64,000 bases of DNA from Tetrastigma voinierianum (lineage: Eukaryota; Streptophyta; Magnoliopsida; Vitales; Vitaceae): positions 1 to 64,000 of the forward strand of contig JAEQBH010005282.1 in assembly GCA_016808115.1 (NCBI GenBank), in the 5' to 3' direction. The position numbers were made by a program, and so were the translations under genes. Shown here one piece after another: positions 10,500-22,979 of the stretch (the stretch's first letter is position 1; each line of letters opens with the position of its first letter). The notes beneath the pieces are model-generated. The model was given only the letters and a program-made list of their open reading frames with translations, searched no databases and was not told where the DNA came from.

Positions 10500-12409
10500 C
10501 AGGAAACCTTAAAATTCGAATTTTCGAAAAAGGGTAAAATGGTAAGTTTGGTTGAAAACCGGACATTTTATATATTTCGGATGACGAAACGGATTTCACC
10601 GTTGAATTTGTCTCGCGAAATCTAGTTACCCCGTCGAATTTTGTCAGATTCCGAGATAATCGGAATTCACGCGAGACATGATGTCGTGACACATGGCATG
10701 ATATGGTGCACTTGTGTGAGTGACTACATTGAGCCAAGTGTCAAATGGAAGAAATAATGGGAAATGTGTACAAAAATAAATAAATAAATAAATAAATAAA
10801 TAAGGAAAAGAAAAAATAAATAAATAAAACATAAAAGTCAAAAAAAGAAAGCAAAAGGGGGAGGGCGTCCGGGAGAGTTAGCGTGAAGAAAGGGAAAATA
10901 TATTTTTATTTTTTTTCTCTTCGCTTCTCTCTAAGATCTATGGAAATCGGACCAAAGGTTTTCATCGGAGCAAAAGACAAAGTTGATCCACGCAACGAGG
11001 GCTACACGTGGGTACTAAAATCTTGGAGTTTCGTCAAACTCCACGAGGTAGGGAATTTTCCTACTTATGTTATTTATAGCCTAAAAGGTCATATAATGGT
11101 TTGGGATTGGCATAGAGACCGCGGGAAGGTAAATTTCAAATTCCCAATTTTTTGACTAAGTGTAGTGGGAATTTTTAGGAATTTTGACTATTTTCTGACA
11201 AATCACAATAATTTCTAGACTGCTTTGATAGTTCGTTGAATTTTTTGGGACTATTTATGGACAGTCCGATAGGATTCGACTTTTTCAAGCAAATTCCCGG
11301 GACTGTGGCTGAGGTTTGGTTTTGATCCTTAACTGATGTCTTGGTTTTGGTGGGTGTTTTGGTATCCCAATAATTCGTTGAGAACCGTGGCACCAAGAGG
11401 TGCCCGCTTTTATGGGTTCAAGATTTAGCCATTTTGTGTGTTATTGTTGGAAAATGAATAACATGTTGTTTAGGTATTTTGTTAATATATGCATGCTTAA
11501 ATATATTAACATGAATTGTCAGTGGAAGGGCATATTGCATTTTATACGCACTGGGCACCCTAGAAAACTGTGAGGGGTGGAGTGCATGACATGTTTTTCA
11601 GAGGGTTGACTCATAATTGATTATCGGAGTATGTCCACAAACGAATAAAAATATGAGGGTTGTCAAAGAAAATTATATCGGAAAGTTTTCCAAAGAATTG
11701 CTTTGGAAAGTTGTCCAACAGTTCACGTCGGAGGATGTCCAATGGACTGTTTCGGAGAGTTGTCCAACACCATCTCGAAGGATCATCTGAATCGTATTTG
11801 TTTGGAGGGTTGTCCAAAAAGAATTTTACTGAAATGAATAATGTGGTTTTCAAGAACAAAACCTTTGTTTTGAAACAATGTTTTTCACACTTGCATATGC
11901 ATGCATGAGGGAGTTAGAGAGGGCCTTGACGGATAGGGGTGAATACATCTCATCCATAACATGTAGACATTTGAGTAGGGACATACATGTTTTGCTTGAA
12001 TGTGTGGTGTGCCATTGCATGTGCACTTAGGTGGGGAGTAACCCTTGTATGAATACTTTTATACTGGGCATTGCTTACCCTGTCAGGACCCCTGTGCATA
12101 AGTCCTGGCAGCAAGCCACTCCACATATGGGACTGCATGTAGATGAGAGCCTTGGACGAGGCTTTGTTTTATTTTGTTTTTTGGTTGCGTATTATATCTG
12201 GAACAGAACATGTATACCTATGTTGTATAAAAGGATCATAAATGGACTGCTGATTAAATAGTCTATCATATATTTTCGTATAATTGAGAATTAAATAGTG
12301 TGAATGGGTCCTAATATATGAGACAAATGAATGCGATATCGACAATCTGAAGCATCCACAAAGCTGCAAGTTAACGATCGCCAACAGACCCCGTGAGAGG
12401 GGTGTCACA
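10500..12409 (+). mobile_element. Element B 5' LTR
   Basis: It starts at a degraded terminus (CAGGAAACC where TGTAAAACC is expected) and ends GGGGTGTCACA. It carries the shared block at 10579-10680, a TAAA tract near 10770, and the 25-bp array at about 11605-11780. It lacks the minus-strand LTR found in the 3' LTR. Confidence 0.85.
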
Positions 12410-12413
12410 AAGA

Positions 12414-12432
12414 TGGTATCGTGAGCTTAAGG
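12414..12432 (+). promoter_or_regulatory. Primer binding site of element B
   Basis: TGGTATCGTGAGCTTAAGG lies 4 bp after the LTR end. It is an imperfect initiator-Met type PBS. Confidence 0.7.
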
Positions 12433-13359
12433 TATAATGACACCGTAGCAGCCGTGCATGGGCCCCAGATATGGAGTTACAAAGGTAAAGGTTTGGTTAT
12501 GATTACCTCGGGTGCTTGATGTCTGGCTCAAATTTCTTCACAAGATGGTATCAAAGCAAAGGTACACGAAAATTTTAGGGCTTATGGATATGGGTTTAGG
12601 CCACGACTATTGTGGTGAAATTGATACCAACGCCATAGTCAGTCTCAAGCTTAAAGGAGTACTCTGTGGAGTTCGGGCTGGACGCGGGTTTAGCACCACT
12701 CGCATGCATGATGTTTCAGTGTCAGGTCCGATATGTGTTCTATGTTTGTGATCGTTGATCAGGTGTTACACTATCACAAGTGGGAAAACTTATACACGTA
12801 TGATGTATATGGGAAATGGATCGCGTGATATTACGCTGGAAAAATTATATACATGGCATAATGTATATAGAAAAAGGAATGCTAAGGTTAGGAACCATAA
12901 CTCAGAGTTCGAAAATGAAATGAATCGGAAAGTGTTGGAATTTATTGAAAAAAAAAAAGGAGTGGCTGGTAATTAGCACCACTTAGGTGATGAACCCAAG
13001 TTTCGGCCATGGTCACAAGTCTATTAGTACTGGCATGTGCATTACAAGTTAGACTGAAATGAAATTAAATAAAGGTTGCTGCTTAACTGATGTGTAGATG
13101 GTATGGGAAAATTCCTCCCTAGGATCTGGTGAGAGTCGGGTCGATATACCTGGATCGTGAGTCAAGATCTCAGTGGATTCTATCTGCTATGGACCTTCGG
13201 GTGGTGGTAGCTATCGGGTTTGATGTCATTCGGACATGGATGAGCTGATGTTCTACTCCGGTTGTCATAGATTGTGACCTTAGGCGAAGAATATACCCGA
13301 CACGGTTTCGAGTCAGGCATGAGTGATGCGTATGTGTGTGGAATTTAGGGACAAATCTT
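12433..13359 (+). pseudogene. Element B internal remnant: leader joined to protease
   Basis: The stretch 12755-13095 is homologous to the A leader. At about 13096 the gag start context 'tgtgtagatggtatggg' passes straight into text matching A 6590-6660 (protease flank), then a protease end segment near 13185-13250. Gag, RT, RNase H and integrase are therefore deleted between the gag start and protease, and from protease to the PPT. Open frames of 73-79 codons at 12512-12976 have no recognisable domain and lie in the leader. Confidence 0.7.
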
Positions 13360-13374
13360 AAGGGGGGAGAGAGG
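13360..13374 (+). promoter_or_regulatory. Polypurine tract of element B
   Basis: AAGGGGGGAGAGAGG directly precedes the 3' LTR start TGAAACCCC. Confidence 0.8.
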
Positions 13375-14628
13375 TGAAACCCCAGAGTCTCGAATTTAAA
13401 ATAAAATGTGTGTAAAAAACTGCTAAAACCAGACATTTTCTAGATTTTGGATGACGAAACGGACTTCACCGCGAATTGCTGAACGGTTACCACATCGACT
13501 TCGCGATTCCGAGATAGTCTGACTCTCATGTTTTTCTGTGACATCGAGTAGTCGGAGACACATGGTAATACGTGGTGCACTTGTGTGAATAACCCACACT
13601 TGAGCCAAGTGTCAAGTGGAAGAAATAATTTTTGAAACAAAAAAATAAAAATAAATAAATAAATAAATATGAAAAGAAAAATTTAAACAAATAAATAAAT
13701 AACAAAACATAAAAGTAAAAAAAGAAAGCAAAAGGAGGGCGTCCGTGAGAGTTAGCTGAATGCAGACAGAAGATATTTTTATTTTTTTCTTCGTCTGAAG
13801 ATCTTACTTAAAAATCTGACTGCGCTTTCATCGAGCGATCGTACAAAGTTGATCATGAATTCAGGGCTACAATGTGGCACAAAATCTCGGAGTTTACTAA
13901 ACTCTCTAGGTATAATTTTCCACTTGTGTTATTTCTAGTCTAGCGCCATTTAATGGTTCGGGATTACGAGGCCGTGAAAGGTCGTGAAATTCCCACCCCC
14001 AATTTTTTGACTGAGTATAGGAATCTCTTTAGGACTTTTGGGACTATTTTCAATACCGGCTGAATTTCGAGACCTGTTCGCATACTGGGCTAAATTTTTG
14101 GGATTGTTTGCGGACAGTCCGGATAGGATTTTCGGGACTTTTTTCGAGCAGTCATGGACTATGTTGAGGTTTGGTTTTGATCCCGGGACTGTTGTCTTTG
14201 GGTTTTGTGGTGCGTTTTGGTATCCCAATAATTCGGTGATGAACCGTGAAGGGACTAAGAGGTGCCCTGTTTTTTATGGGTCCGAGATTTGGGTCATTTT
14301 GTGTGTTATTGTTGGAAAAATGAATAACATGTTGTTTGTATGTGAATTTTGTTAATATATGCATGCCACATTTAATTGTCGTTAAAACGACATATCACTA
14401 TATGTACTGGGGCACCCTAGAACCGTAGGTGTGAGTGCATGACATGTTTTTCGGAGGGTTGACTCATAATTGATTATCGGAGTATGTCCACAAACGAAAA
14501 AAATCTGAGGGTTGTCAAAGAAAATTATATCGGAAAGTTGTCCGAAGAATTGCTTTGGAAAGTCATTCAACAAGCTCACGCCTGAGGATGTCCAATGGAA
14601 TGTTTCCGTAGAGTCATTCCACAACTCA
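13375..14628 (+). mobile_element. Element B 3' LTR, left part
   Basis: It starts TGAAACCCCAGAG after the PPT and contains the shared block at 13450-13545, a TAAA tract and the 25-bp array (14450-14628). It is interrupted by M after ACTCA (14624-14628). Confidence 0.85.
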
Positions 14629-16603
14629 TGTATCACCGCAATTTCCGGGTCCGTTGATGTCGCGGATGCCTGCAATCCCACTGGTTATCTACGTAAAAAT
14701 CAGTGTAGTCTCCTTTGTACGGAGAGCTCTACCAAATACATCAACTGTAATATAACCTGGTCCTATCTAACATCAAATCACATGATATCTATATCCTGAG
14801 TGGAAAAACCCACTTCTCTCTGGGCCTCCATACCTACAATACTCATCATAATACATCAACTATATCCAATAGTTTCAAAAGAGTTAATCAATTTTCTTAT
14901 ACAACATATATTAAAATTTAAAAATTCTAATACATGTATACATCACAAACCAAAGCCACAAATCCCAGCTTTCTTCTAAGCGGTCTCTATGACGAGCCGG
15001 GGCTCGTGCGCCCGCATTTCCTGAAAATATGTTCCCTGACGGCTAGCTAATGAGGAATCACCCTGCGGGCTACTCTCCACCTAAGTGCATATGCAATGCC
15101 CAGAAGTGAAACATTATCTTGGCAATGCATGATCCTACTTGAATGCCCACTCGAACAACTCAGACTCGAGCCCATCGAATTTCACACTTCTGCCTAAGCC
15201 TCAGATGAGAAACATTGTTTTTAACAAAGCTTATTGTTGTCATTCGTGGACTACCTCCATATAAGTAGTGGACTCGCTCCACGTTATATTTAGTGGACTA
15301 CCCTTTAGATGTATATCAATCTGGGTCGCCTTCGACGATTGATATTATGTGTGGACTACTCCTCCGATGTATATCAATCGCCGCCTCCGACGCATTGATA
15401 TTTTATTTGGACTAATTCTTCATATTCATTATTTTAGACAACCCTCCTAACTATTATCTCAAGAATCACCCATGCACTCCTATCGCCCTGTAGAAGTCTA
15501 CATACGGAAACGCATTTATGCCAATCTCCATTCACTCTATAACACATGCAAATATATAATCATGCATAATTCACATAATTAATTACACAATCATGTTATG
15601 TAACCTGGCCATTCCATCACATCAAAATTAGCTCATACGTGGCTAATGATCAAAACACTATAAATTTTACTTAATTACTCGACCAAACGTATTAATTCAC
15701 AAAATTATTTTAGAATCACTATTCGAATAGTGAAACCCTCGGTTACTATTCCCGAAAATCGATTTCAACTTATCGCCCACTTAGTGAACTCAATCACTAC
15801 ATTACCGCCCTATACACATAAAAGTATCATTCATAACACAAATTTGCACCATGAATAACCCAACATCCCGTGACACTTAATCGGGCCTGGGCTGGTTTCA
15901 AAACCAACACGCTTGCCTCCAAGCCTGGACCGATCAAACGGCCCTCACGACCTCATTCAACCTCAAACATTATCAAGGGTACTTAAACTGAATAAAACCT
16001 AAGTAGGAAACTCCTACCTCTCGGAGCTCGAGAAACCCTAAATCCGGTACCCACGGCTCTGCAGAACAACTTTTCCTTCTTGTCCCGAAGACTGCCGACG
16101 ACGGATCTCCTACAATCCCAGAGAGGTACAGCCACCTCTCTCTACTAGAACCTACCATTTTTGGGCCAATGGAAGTCTCTCCTACGTTTTCTTTCCTTTT
16201 GCATCAGAAGACCAACACTATCTCGTTGTTTGTCTTATTTATCCAACTTTAATAATTCAAGAATGACCATTTCATTCCTTCTTTTCCTCGCTTTTGATGA
16301 CGGCGACTATCTCGACCATTCCATTTCAATACTCTTCTGCTCATACTAATTTACGGTATGAGTACGCAGTATGTGTTTCTGTCAAAAAGGTAAATCGCTA
16401 AGACCAACCGCGATGCCTCGAAAACGTGCCAACTCCGATCGTCTGGAATTACCAAATTTGACGCGGCTAGCTAGATTTCATGAGATAATCCAACAAAAGT
16501 AAATTCATTTTATCATCCGAGGACTAGAGAATAAATTTTGGATTTTTAACCGAAATTACGATTTTGCCCTTTTTCCAGAAATTGGAATTTCTTGGGTCTT
16601 ACA
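14629..16603 (-). mobile_element. Solo LTR M
   Basis: It runs from TGTATCACCGC to GGGTCTTACA, 1975 bp; read on the minus strand it starts TGTAAGACCC. It is flanked by ACTCA (left) and ATTCA (right), a duplication with one mismatch. No internal region remains, as after LTR-LTR recombination. It carries 61-bp type sub-repeats at 15240-15440 and the shared block, inverted, at 16405-16520. B's LTR resumes at 16604. Confidence 0.85.
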
Positions 16604-17236
16604 ATTCATCTCGGAGTATTGTCTAACGTATTTTTTCAAAGGGTTGTCCATAATAATTTTATCAGAAATCGATAATGTGTTTCAAGAACAAAACCTTTTG
16701 TTTTGAAAATCGTGTTTTCACACTGCATATGCATGCGTGAGGAGCAGAGAGGCCTGGATGTGGTATGTGAGTCACATTCTCATCCATACGATGTAGACAT
16801 TTGAGTAGGGACATACATGTTTTGCTTGAATGTGTGGTGTGCCATTGCATGTGCACTTAGGTGAGGAGTAACCCTTGTAGAAATATTTTTCTATTAGGCA
16901 TTGCTCACCCCGTCGTGGGACCCCCTTTCAGGTACAGGTCCGGTGCAGGCGTCTGACCCACATATGGGACCGCATGCGAGATGAGAGCCGGATGAGGCTT
17001 TGTTTTGTTTTGTTTTTGTCATGTATTATATTCGAGCAGAACATGTATACCTTATTGTTGTATAAAAGGACTGGTTAAATTGACTGATTAAATAATCTAT
17101 CATATATTTTGTATATTTGGGAATTAAATATGAAAGAATGGGTCCTAATATATGAGACAAATGAGTGTGATATCGTGACAATCTGAGCATCCACAAAGCT
17201 GACGAGTTGTCAATGGGACCCCGGATAGGTGTCGCA
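16604..17236 (+). mobile_element. Element B 3' LTR, right part
   Basis: It continues the B LTR after M (compare 11760-12409) and ends GTGTCGCA, a worn form of GTGTCACA. AGTAG follows. Confidence 0.85.
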
Positions 17237-18733
17237 AGTAGTGACTGCGGATGTCAATGTATGTGTGTATTGATATGATGGCATTAATTGTATGATATAT
17301 TTCGAATTTGTATGCTTTTTGATATAAATGTCCAAATAATGCATAGGTAATTATGCATGAGTAGGCATGCACATATAGAACTCATCATATATGTAGCATT
17401 GTATGAATGAGCAATGGCATGATTGCATTGCATTGGCGTACTTTGTGACACATAATATGATATGTGAGTGTGATGGTAGAGATCGATAATCAGGTTTGGT
17501 GTCTGGCGGTATGTCGCGGGTACATGGTCGGGACACGTGTTTGGTGTTCGATGGTGGGCTCAGAATACAGGAAAACGTCCAAAATGAGTCTCACAGCTTT
17601 TAAAACAAAAATATGTGTGTTAGCGAGCAAGTCAGTAGATCCTCCTGTGTGGTGAAAGACTCACGTATTGAGGTTGACATGATCACCGACTCGAAAGCCC
17701 GCCGTAATTTCAAAGGCGCATCGCATCCTCTCGCGGCAAACTCTTAAAACTGCGGGCCCACAAATGCATAAACACATGCAACTTGGGAAATGCAAGTTGA
17801 TATTGGGAACCGTCCAATGGATTTGATTTATAAACAAAAAAGCTTTTGTTTTGAAAAATAGTCATTGATGGAACATAATGACGGTTTGGTTTTTACACTC
17901 GGCATATGCATGTGTGAGGGAGTCGGTGAGGACTCGAGACATGGGATAGGGTGAGTCACATTCTCATCTATGACATTTAGACATTTGAGTAGGAGCGTGC
18001 ATGCTTTCACTTGAATGTGTGGTGTGCCATTGCATGTGCACTAGCGAGGAGTAACCTTGTAGAGATTATTCTTGTCACTTGCTCATCCTGGCCGTGAGTG
18101 TATAGGGAGACGACGCTCCTACGAGGCCGTGATTATGAAGGAGGCCGATGAGTGGCCTTGATATTACTTTTGTAAAAAGTGTTTTGTATAAGAGAATTGT
18201 AATTAAATTCTTTTAGACTTTTGTGTAAGTAAATAGTCGGGTATGTAAATATGGTAAGAGGCCATGATTGCATGTGCCTAATTGCATGTGCACTTAGGTG
18301 AGGAGTAGTCTTTAGGGATTATTCTCCTAAGGCTTTGCTCATCCTGGCCGTGAGTAGATAGGAGACGACGCTCCTACGAGGTCGTGATTATGAAGGAGGC
18401 CGATGTGTGCCTTGATATTACTTTGTAAAGGTCAGCAGGTAAGGAGAGAATTGTAATTAAATTCTTTTAGGACTTTTGTGTAAGTAAATAGTCGGGTATG
18501 TAAATATGGTAAGAGGGGCCATGATCGGATTGTAATTAAGGCCTATGTTCATATTTTAGATTCAAATATAAATGAACGGGTGCCAAGCGAGGGACGACGA
18601 GGTGGTGCCGGTGCACCCAGTGTCCACGAGTAGTCAGGTGCCGGTCCGTGCCAATACTTGTGGGTGCAATGACCTAAGATAGGAAACTCGAGTTGACGGG
18701 TTGTCAACTGACCCCCGGATTTTGGGCATCACA
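17237..18733 (+). mobile_element. Element A 3' LTR, right part
   Basis: It resumes with AGTAGTGACT and matches 893-1260 of the 5' LTR. About 900 bp from 17660 to 18595 have no equivalent in the 5' LTR. The end 18600-18733 (GGGCATCACA) matches 1300-1338 plus 5004-5100. Confidence 0.8.
18031..18530 (+). repeat. Tandem duplication of about 252 bp
   Basis: Two copies run from 'tgcatgtgcac' (18031 and 18283) through 'ggagacgacgctcctacgag' and 'tcgggtatgtaaatatggta'. Each ends in an 'agagg' segment. The copies differ mainly by small indels. Confidence 0.85.
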
Positions 18734-19383
18734 TGAGCCATAATTCTCGGGTCAAGTTTATACTCATTGACAAGGATCATATTTGTCAAGTTTATACCCA
18801 TTGACAGGGGCCATATAAACCAAAATTAGATATTTTTTCATGTTTCCAATTTTACAAAAATACAAAAGTATATTCCCATAACTTTCAATCTTTATCGTAA
18901 ACATTGTCAAATCCATTTTGCATATAAAACACGTATTTGATCCATGCATATGATTTAAATAACTAGAAAATCCCAAAACTCATATTCACATATACTAGCA
19001 AAATATTTTGTTTTATAGGAAAACTGCATTAATCTTCCTTACCCGGTATTCCAAGGTACTAGCAAAAACTAAGAAGTCTAAAGGAGTCACAAATCACCTT
19101 AATAATATGAATAACATCCTATTAGACAAAAAATAATTTTCTAATTTTCCTTTCCAGGAACCAAAATATTTAAATCTGGGAAAATCTCAAAGGCTCTTTT
19201 AGCTTCAAAATTTAAAATAAATTAGGTCATTTTCCACACGAGCCTTAACACACCTACTTTTCCAACTCTATCAATCTCTTACATCCCAAAATTAGGATTT
19301 TTCCATAAAACAAAGGTTTTTGTTGTTGAAATTTCAAATCTTTATGAACAAGTGGTTCTTTGTAACTTGTAGGAATCTTTCAT
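18734..19383 (-). mobile_element. AT-rich LTR-like segment K, left part (tentative)
   Basis: It follows the A 3' LTR directly and is not LTR A. A short tandem duplication sits at 18745-18820 ('gtcaagtttatactcattgac'). If joined across N and H to 30369-30876, it would form a minus-strand LTR ending GGGTATTACA. Support is limited to that terminal motif and the position. Confidence 0.4.
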
Positions 19384-20844
19384 CAGAAACTCGAAAATTC
19401 TAATTTTCTGAAAAAGGGTTTAATGGTAATTTCGGTCAAAATTTGGAATTTTTTTAGATCTCGGGTGACGAAACGGACTTCACCGTTGGAATCGTCTCGC
19501 GAAATCTAGATACCACGTCGAATTTCGAGACAGTCGGAATTTCACATTTTTCAAGACAACGAGGGTAGTGCAGGACACTTGGCACATTTTGAGTGGCTTA
19601 AGATGAGACATGTGTCGCTTTGAGCTAGGAAAATACGAAGCCTGGTGGGATACATGACACATGACATCATGCTATTGAAGGTGAAATCTATGGTAGATGG
19701 ATAAGATGAGTGTAATCCAAGGTATTAAATTTAGAATTGGACACTTGATGTTGAGAGGACACCCACCCGACTCCATCTTCCTAAACCAGTTTGGGAGGGA
19801 AAGGAAGAGAGAGAAAGAGGGAACCAGAAGAGAGAGGGAGAAAGGGAGTTTTTGTATGGCAGTTCTCTCACTCTCTCTGGGATTTTCCTTGATCCGCCCG
19901 TCGAATCTCGGTGAGGTAATAGACAAATATTGTCCCCACTGCAAGAGCTACGTGTGGGTACCAAGACAGGGGTTTCGACAACTCCGGAGGTAGGGCTATT
20001 CTCCTACTTTGCTTATTGCCAAGATCCATTCAATGAATGGATGGTGTGAGTACGTGAGTATCGCTAATCACCCGTAAACCTCGACTAACGTTGGAAATTT
20101 TGGGATCGACTCTCGATCGCCCCGACTAATTTGTAAGTGGACCGAATGGTCCTCAGATGCTATTGTCAGATGTTATCATTGCGTTCAATAACATGCAAAT
20201 CAGGTGTCGGCCGTGATAAGCCGGCAGCTCCAAGATGGATCATTTGATTGTGTATTGTACCCATGAGCTAATTTTGGTGTTATTGCTATGAATGAATAAT
20301 ATGCTGCTTTTGTGTGAATTTCGTTAATATATGCATGCATGATATATTAACATGAATTATTGTGAAATGGCATATTGCATTTCATATGCACTAGGAAACT
20401 TAGAGTAATAGGTGTGAGTGCATGATGATAAAAACATGGTTGTCAAATGAATTTGATGGGAAGATTTTCAGAAGAATTTCCTTGAAGAGTTGTCCAACAG
20501 TTCATCTCGGAGGAGGACCCATTACTATTTCGGAGAGTTATCCAACAATTCACCTCGGAGGGTTGTCCAATAGAATTTTATCGGAATTTGGTATTTTGTT
20601 TTCAAGAACAAAAACCTTTTGTTTTGAAAATGTCGGTTCTTTACACTCGCTTAGGCATGCGTGAGGAGTCACGAGGGCTCGAATGTGGGAATGGGTGAGT
20701 CGATTCCCTATCCATGACATATAGACATTTGAGTAGGAACTTGCATGTTTTACTTAAATGTGTGGTGTGCCATTGCATGAGCACTTAGGTAAAATTTGTG
20801 AGATTATCACCATCATTGTTCACCCCGGTCGTGGGATCCCCTTA
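19384..20844 (+). mobile_element. Solo LTR N, left part
   Basis: The start is worn ('agaaactcgaaaattctaatt'). The shared block is clear at 19466-19565 and a purine-rich tract lies at 19795-19860. Its 20270-20400 stretch matches 2150-2280. It is interrupted by H after 'gggatcccctta', and the text continues at 30053 with 'ttttaggtacaggg'. The uninterrupted form is at 16918-16940 ('gaccccctttcaggtacagg'). Confidence 0.75.
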
Positions 20845-22859
20845 TGTGACGCCCGATTCCGGGTCCGTTGACTACCCACAACCCTCGGAATACTCAGAAT
20901 GTCGGGTGACCGATATTTTCATTTAAAATCGCAGAGTCTCCTTGTACTGTGATCTCTACCCAAATACAACACCCGATAAACCTCGTCCTAAACAAATTAA
21001 TATAATCACAACATGAGTAAAACGACCACTTCGGGGCCCACAACTACCTACTCATGATACAACAACTATATCCAATAATTTCAAAAGAGTTAATCAATTT
21101 TCTTTTATACAACACATATATTAAAAATTAGTACACCCTAATACATGTATACATCACAAAGTCCAAGCCACAATCTCAATTTCTTTCTTCTAAACTCAAC
21201 TCAGATTTAGCCATTTCTCGCACGTCCTCAGAATTCAGAAAATACTATCCTCGATATGAGCCAATGCTCAAGAGGAATCGCCCTATACCACCTATGGTGC
21301 AACGTTCCTAATGTCACACATTCCAAGCAAATGCATGATCCTACTCAATGTCTACACGACTAACTCGGGATCCCGGAAACTCACTGACTTCCATCACCCC
21401 GGGGCCAAGCCTCGATGAAAATTATTATTTTGGTTTGGTCAGGACAACCTTCCTCGATGTGTATATATCAATCGGGCCGCTCCGAGACGATTGACATGGT
21501 TTGTTCAGGATCACCTCCATGAATATCAACTGGGCGCTCCGACTGATATATTATCTGCTTGCGGACTACCCTCCGGTTTGAATATTTAATCGGGCCGCCC
21601 GACGATTGATATTTTTAATTTGGACTACCCTCCACACTAATATTTTTAGATAACCCTCCAACCGCTTTCTCTAGACTCATCCCATGCACTCACTCCTATA
21701 ATCCTAGTGGTGTTCCAAAGGTATATTAAATGCATGTACGCGCCTAATACATTTAATTCATGTAAATATATAAACATGCATATATTACAAAACAATTCAA
21801 TCTACATAATCTTGTCAGTGTAAATTCTCATTTCATACATCAAAATTGGCTCACTTGGGCTATCGATCAAACACGAAAGCAATTTAATTTAAATCACTCG
21901 ACTCAAACACATATTTTCACAAAATATTGGAGAACACTGCTTCGGAATAGTGAAACCCCTGCTATTATTCCTCGAAAAATCACAATCCACTCCGCTCACC
22001 TTGTGAACTCCGCATTTCACGGCCATCTGCCTCATTCCAATCAATACACAATTTTAATACAATAAATCATCAAACATGCACCCAAACATCCCTCACGTCA
22101 CGGCCATTTTGGGTTTCAATAATTCCGACCAATTCGTCCCAAGTTTTGGGACCGATCAAACGGCGCCTAACGACCTTATCTGACTCAAACATTTGTAAAG
22201 TACTTAAAACGGGAATAAAACGCAAGTAGGAGAAATTTCTACCTCTCGAGTTTGAGTGAAACTCTAAACTGCATCACATTAAGCCCTCTCTCAAGGTAAA
22301 GCAACTTTCCTTCTTGTCCCGAGATCACGACTGGCCGGATCGCCTGATAATCTAGAGAGAAGTGCTTAAAATCTCCCAAAATTCGCACGATCTCAAATTT
22401 TGCTCTATAAGCTGGGCTTTGTTTTAATTTTGGAGCAGTAAGGCAATTTTATTTGCCTTTTGTCTTATTATCCAACTTAATAATTTAATTAATTCCAATA
22501 CGTCCATTCCTTTCTCTCCTGGGCTTTGACATCTCTAGTGACTATCCCTACCATCCATTTTCATTTATCACTCATACCAATTTATGGCACATGAGTACTC
22601 GTTATGTGTGACTTTCGTCGCATCGAAAATCGCTTTACTAAGACCAAACGCGATGCCTCCTCGAAAAACGTAAATTTCGACTGCCTTAGAATTTGACAAA
22701 TCTACTTGCCAGCTAGAATTTTCATGACGATTCCAACGTGAAATCTGTTTCATCATCCGAGATCTAGAGAATAAATTCACTTTAATCAAATTTACAATTT
22801 TGTAATCGAAATTACGATTTTGCCATTTTTCCAGAAATTGGAATTTCTCGGGTCTTACA
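20845..22859 (-). mobile_element. Element H 3' LTR
   Basis: It runs TGTGACGCCCG to GGGTCTTACA, 2015 bp. It contains 61-bp type repeats at 21440-21660 and the inverted shared block at 22650-22760. Confidence 0.9.
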
Positions 22860-22872
22860 TTCTCCCCTCCTT
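22860..22872 (-). promoter_or_regulatory. Polypurine tract of element H
   Basis: Read on the minus strand it is AAGGAGGGGAGAA, immediately before TGTAAGACCC. Confidence 0.9.
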
Positions 22873-22979
22873 AAAAGGAATTTCGTCTCAAAATTCTGGA
22901 CAATCATTTCACAACATGCATATAACGCACTCTACCATGCATGTAAATGTCATTTAAATCTTAAACATTAAACCACGTA

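Larger units (their letters stand above)
10500..17236 (+). mobile_element. Element B: short non-autonomous LTR element
   Basis: B has a 5' LTR (10500-12409), PBS (12414-12432), an internal region of only about 960 bp, a PPT (13360-13374) and a 3' LTR (13375-14628 plus 16604-17236). AGTAG flanks it exactly on both sides (10495-10499 and 17237-17241), and the homologous empty site is in the A 5' LTR at about 893-900. The internal part has the A-type leader and a protease fragment but no gag core, RT or integrase. It is a deletion derivative that would depend on a relative for proteins. Solo LTR M inserted into its 3' LTR later. Confidence 0.88.
1..18733 (+). mobile_element. Element A: RT-deleted Ty3/gypsy retrotransposon, interrupted
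   Basis: The order 5' LTR, PBS, gag, protease, RNase H, integrase, PPT, 3' LTR is readable on the plus strand, which is the Ty3/gypsy order. The 5' LTR starts before the window: position 1 matches about 9684 inside the 3' LTR. The 5' LTR is split by a composite insertion at 1339-5003 and the 3' LTR by element B at 10500-17236. The internal region is about 4 kb, against about 5.1 kb in element H, because the reverse transcriptase core and central gag are missing. Such a copy could move only with proteins from elsewhere. Family placement in the Tekay/Del-like chromoviruses is inferred from long LTRs and the integrase tail. Confidence 0.85.

Noticed and set aside
18734..19383. Host gene exon in non-LTR text
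   Set aside because: No open frame above 70 codons with recognisable content; better explained as part of an old LTR.
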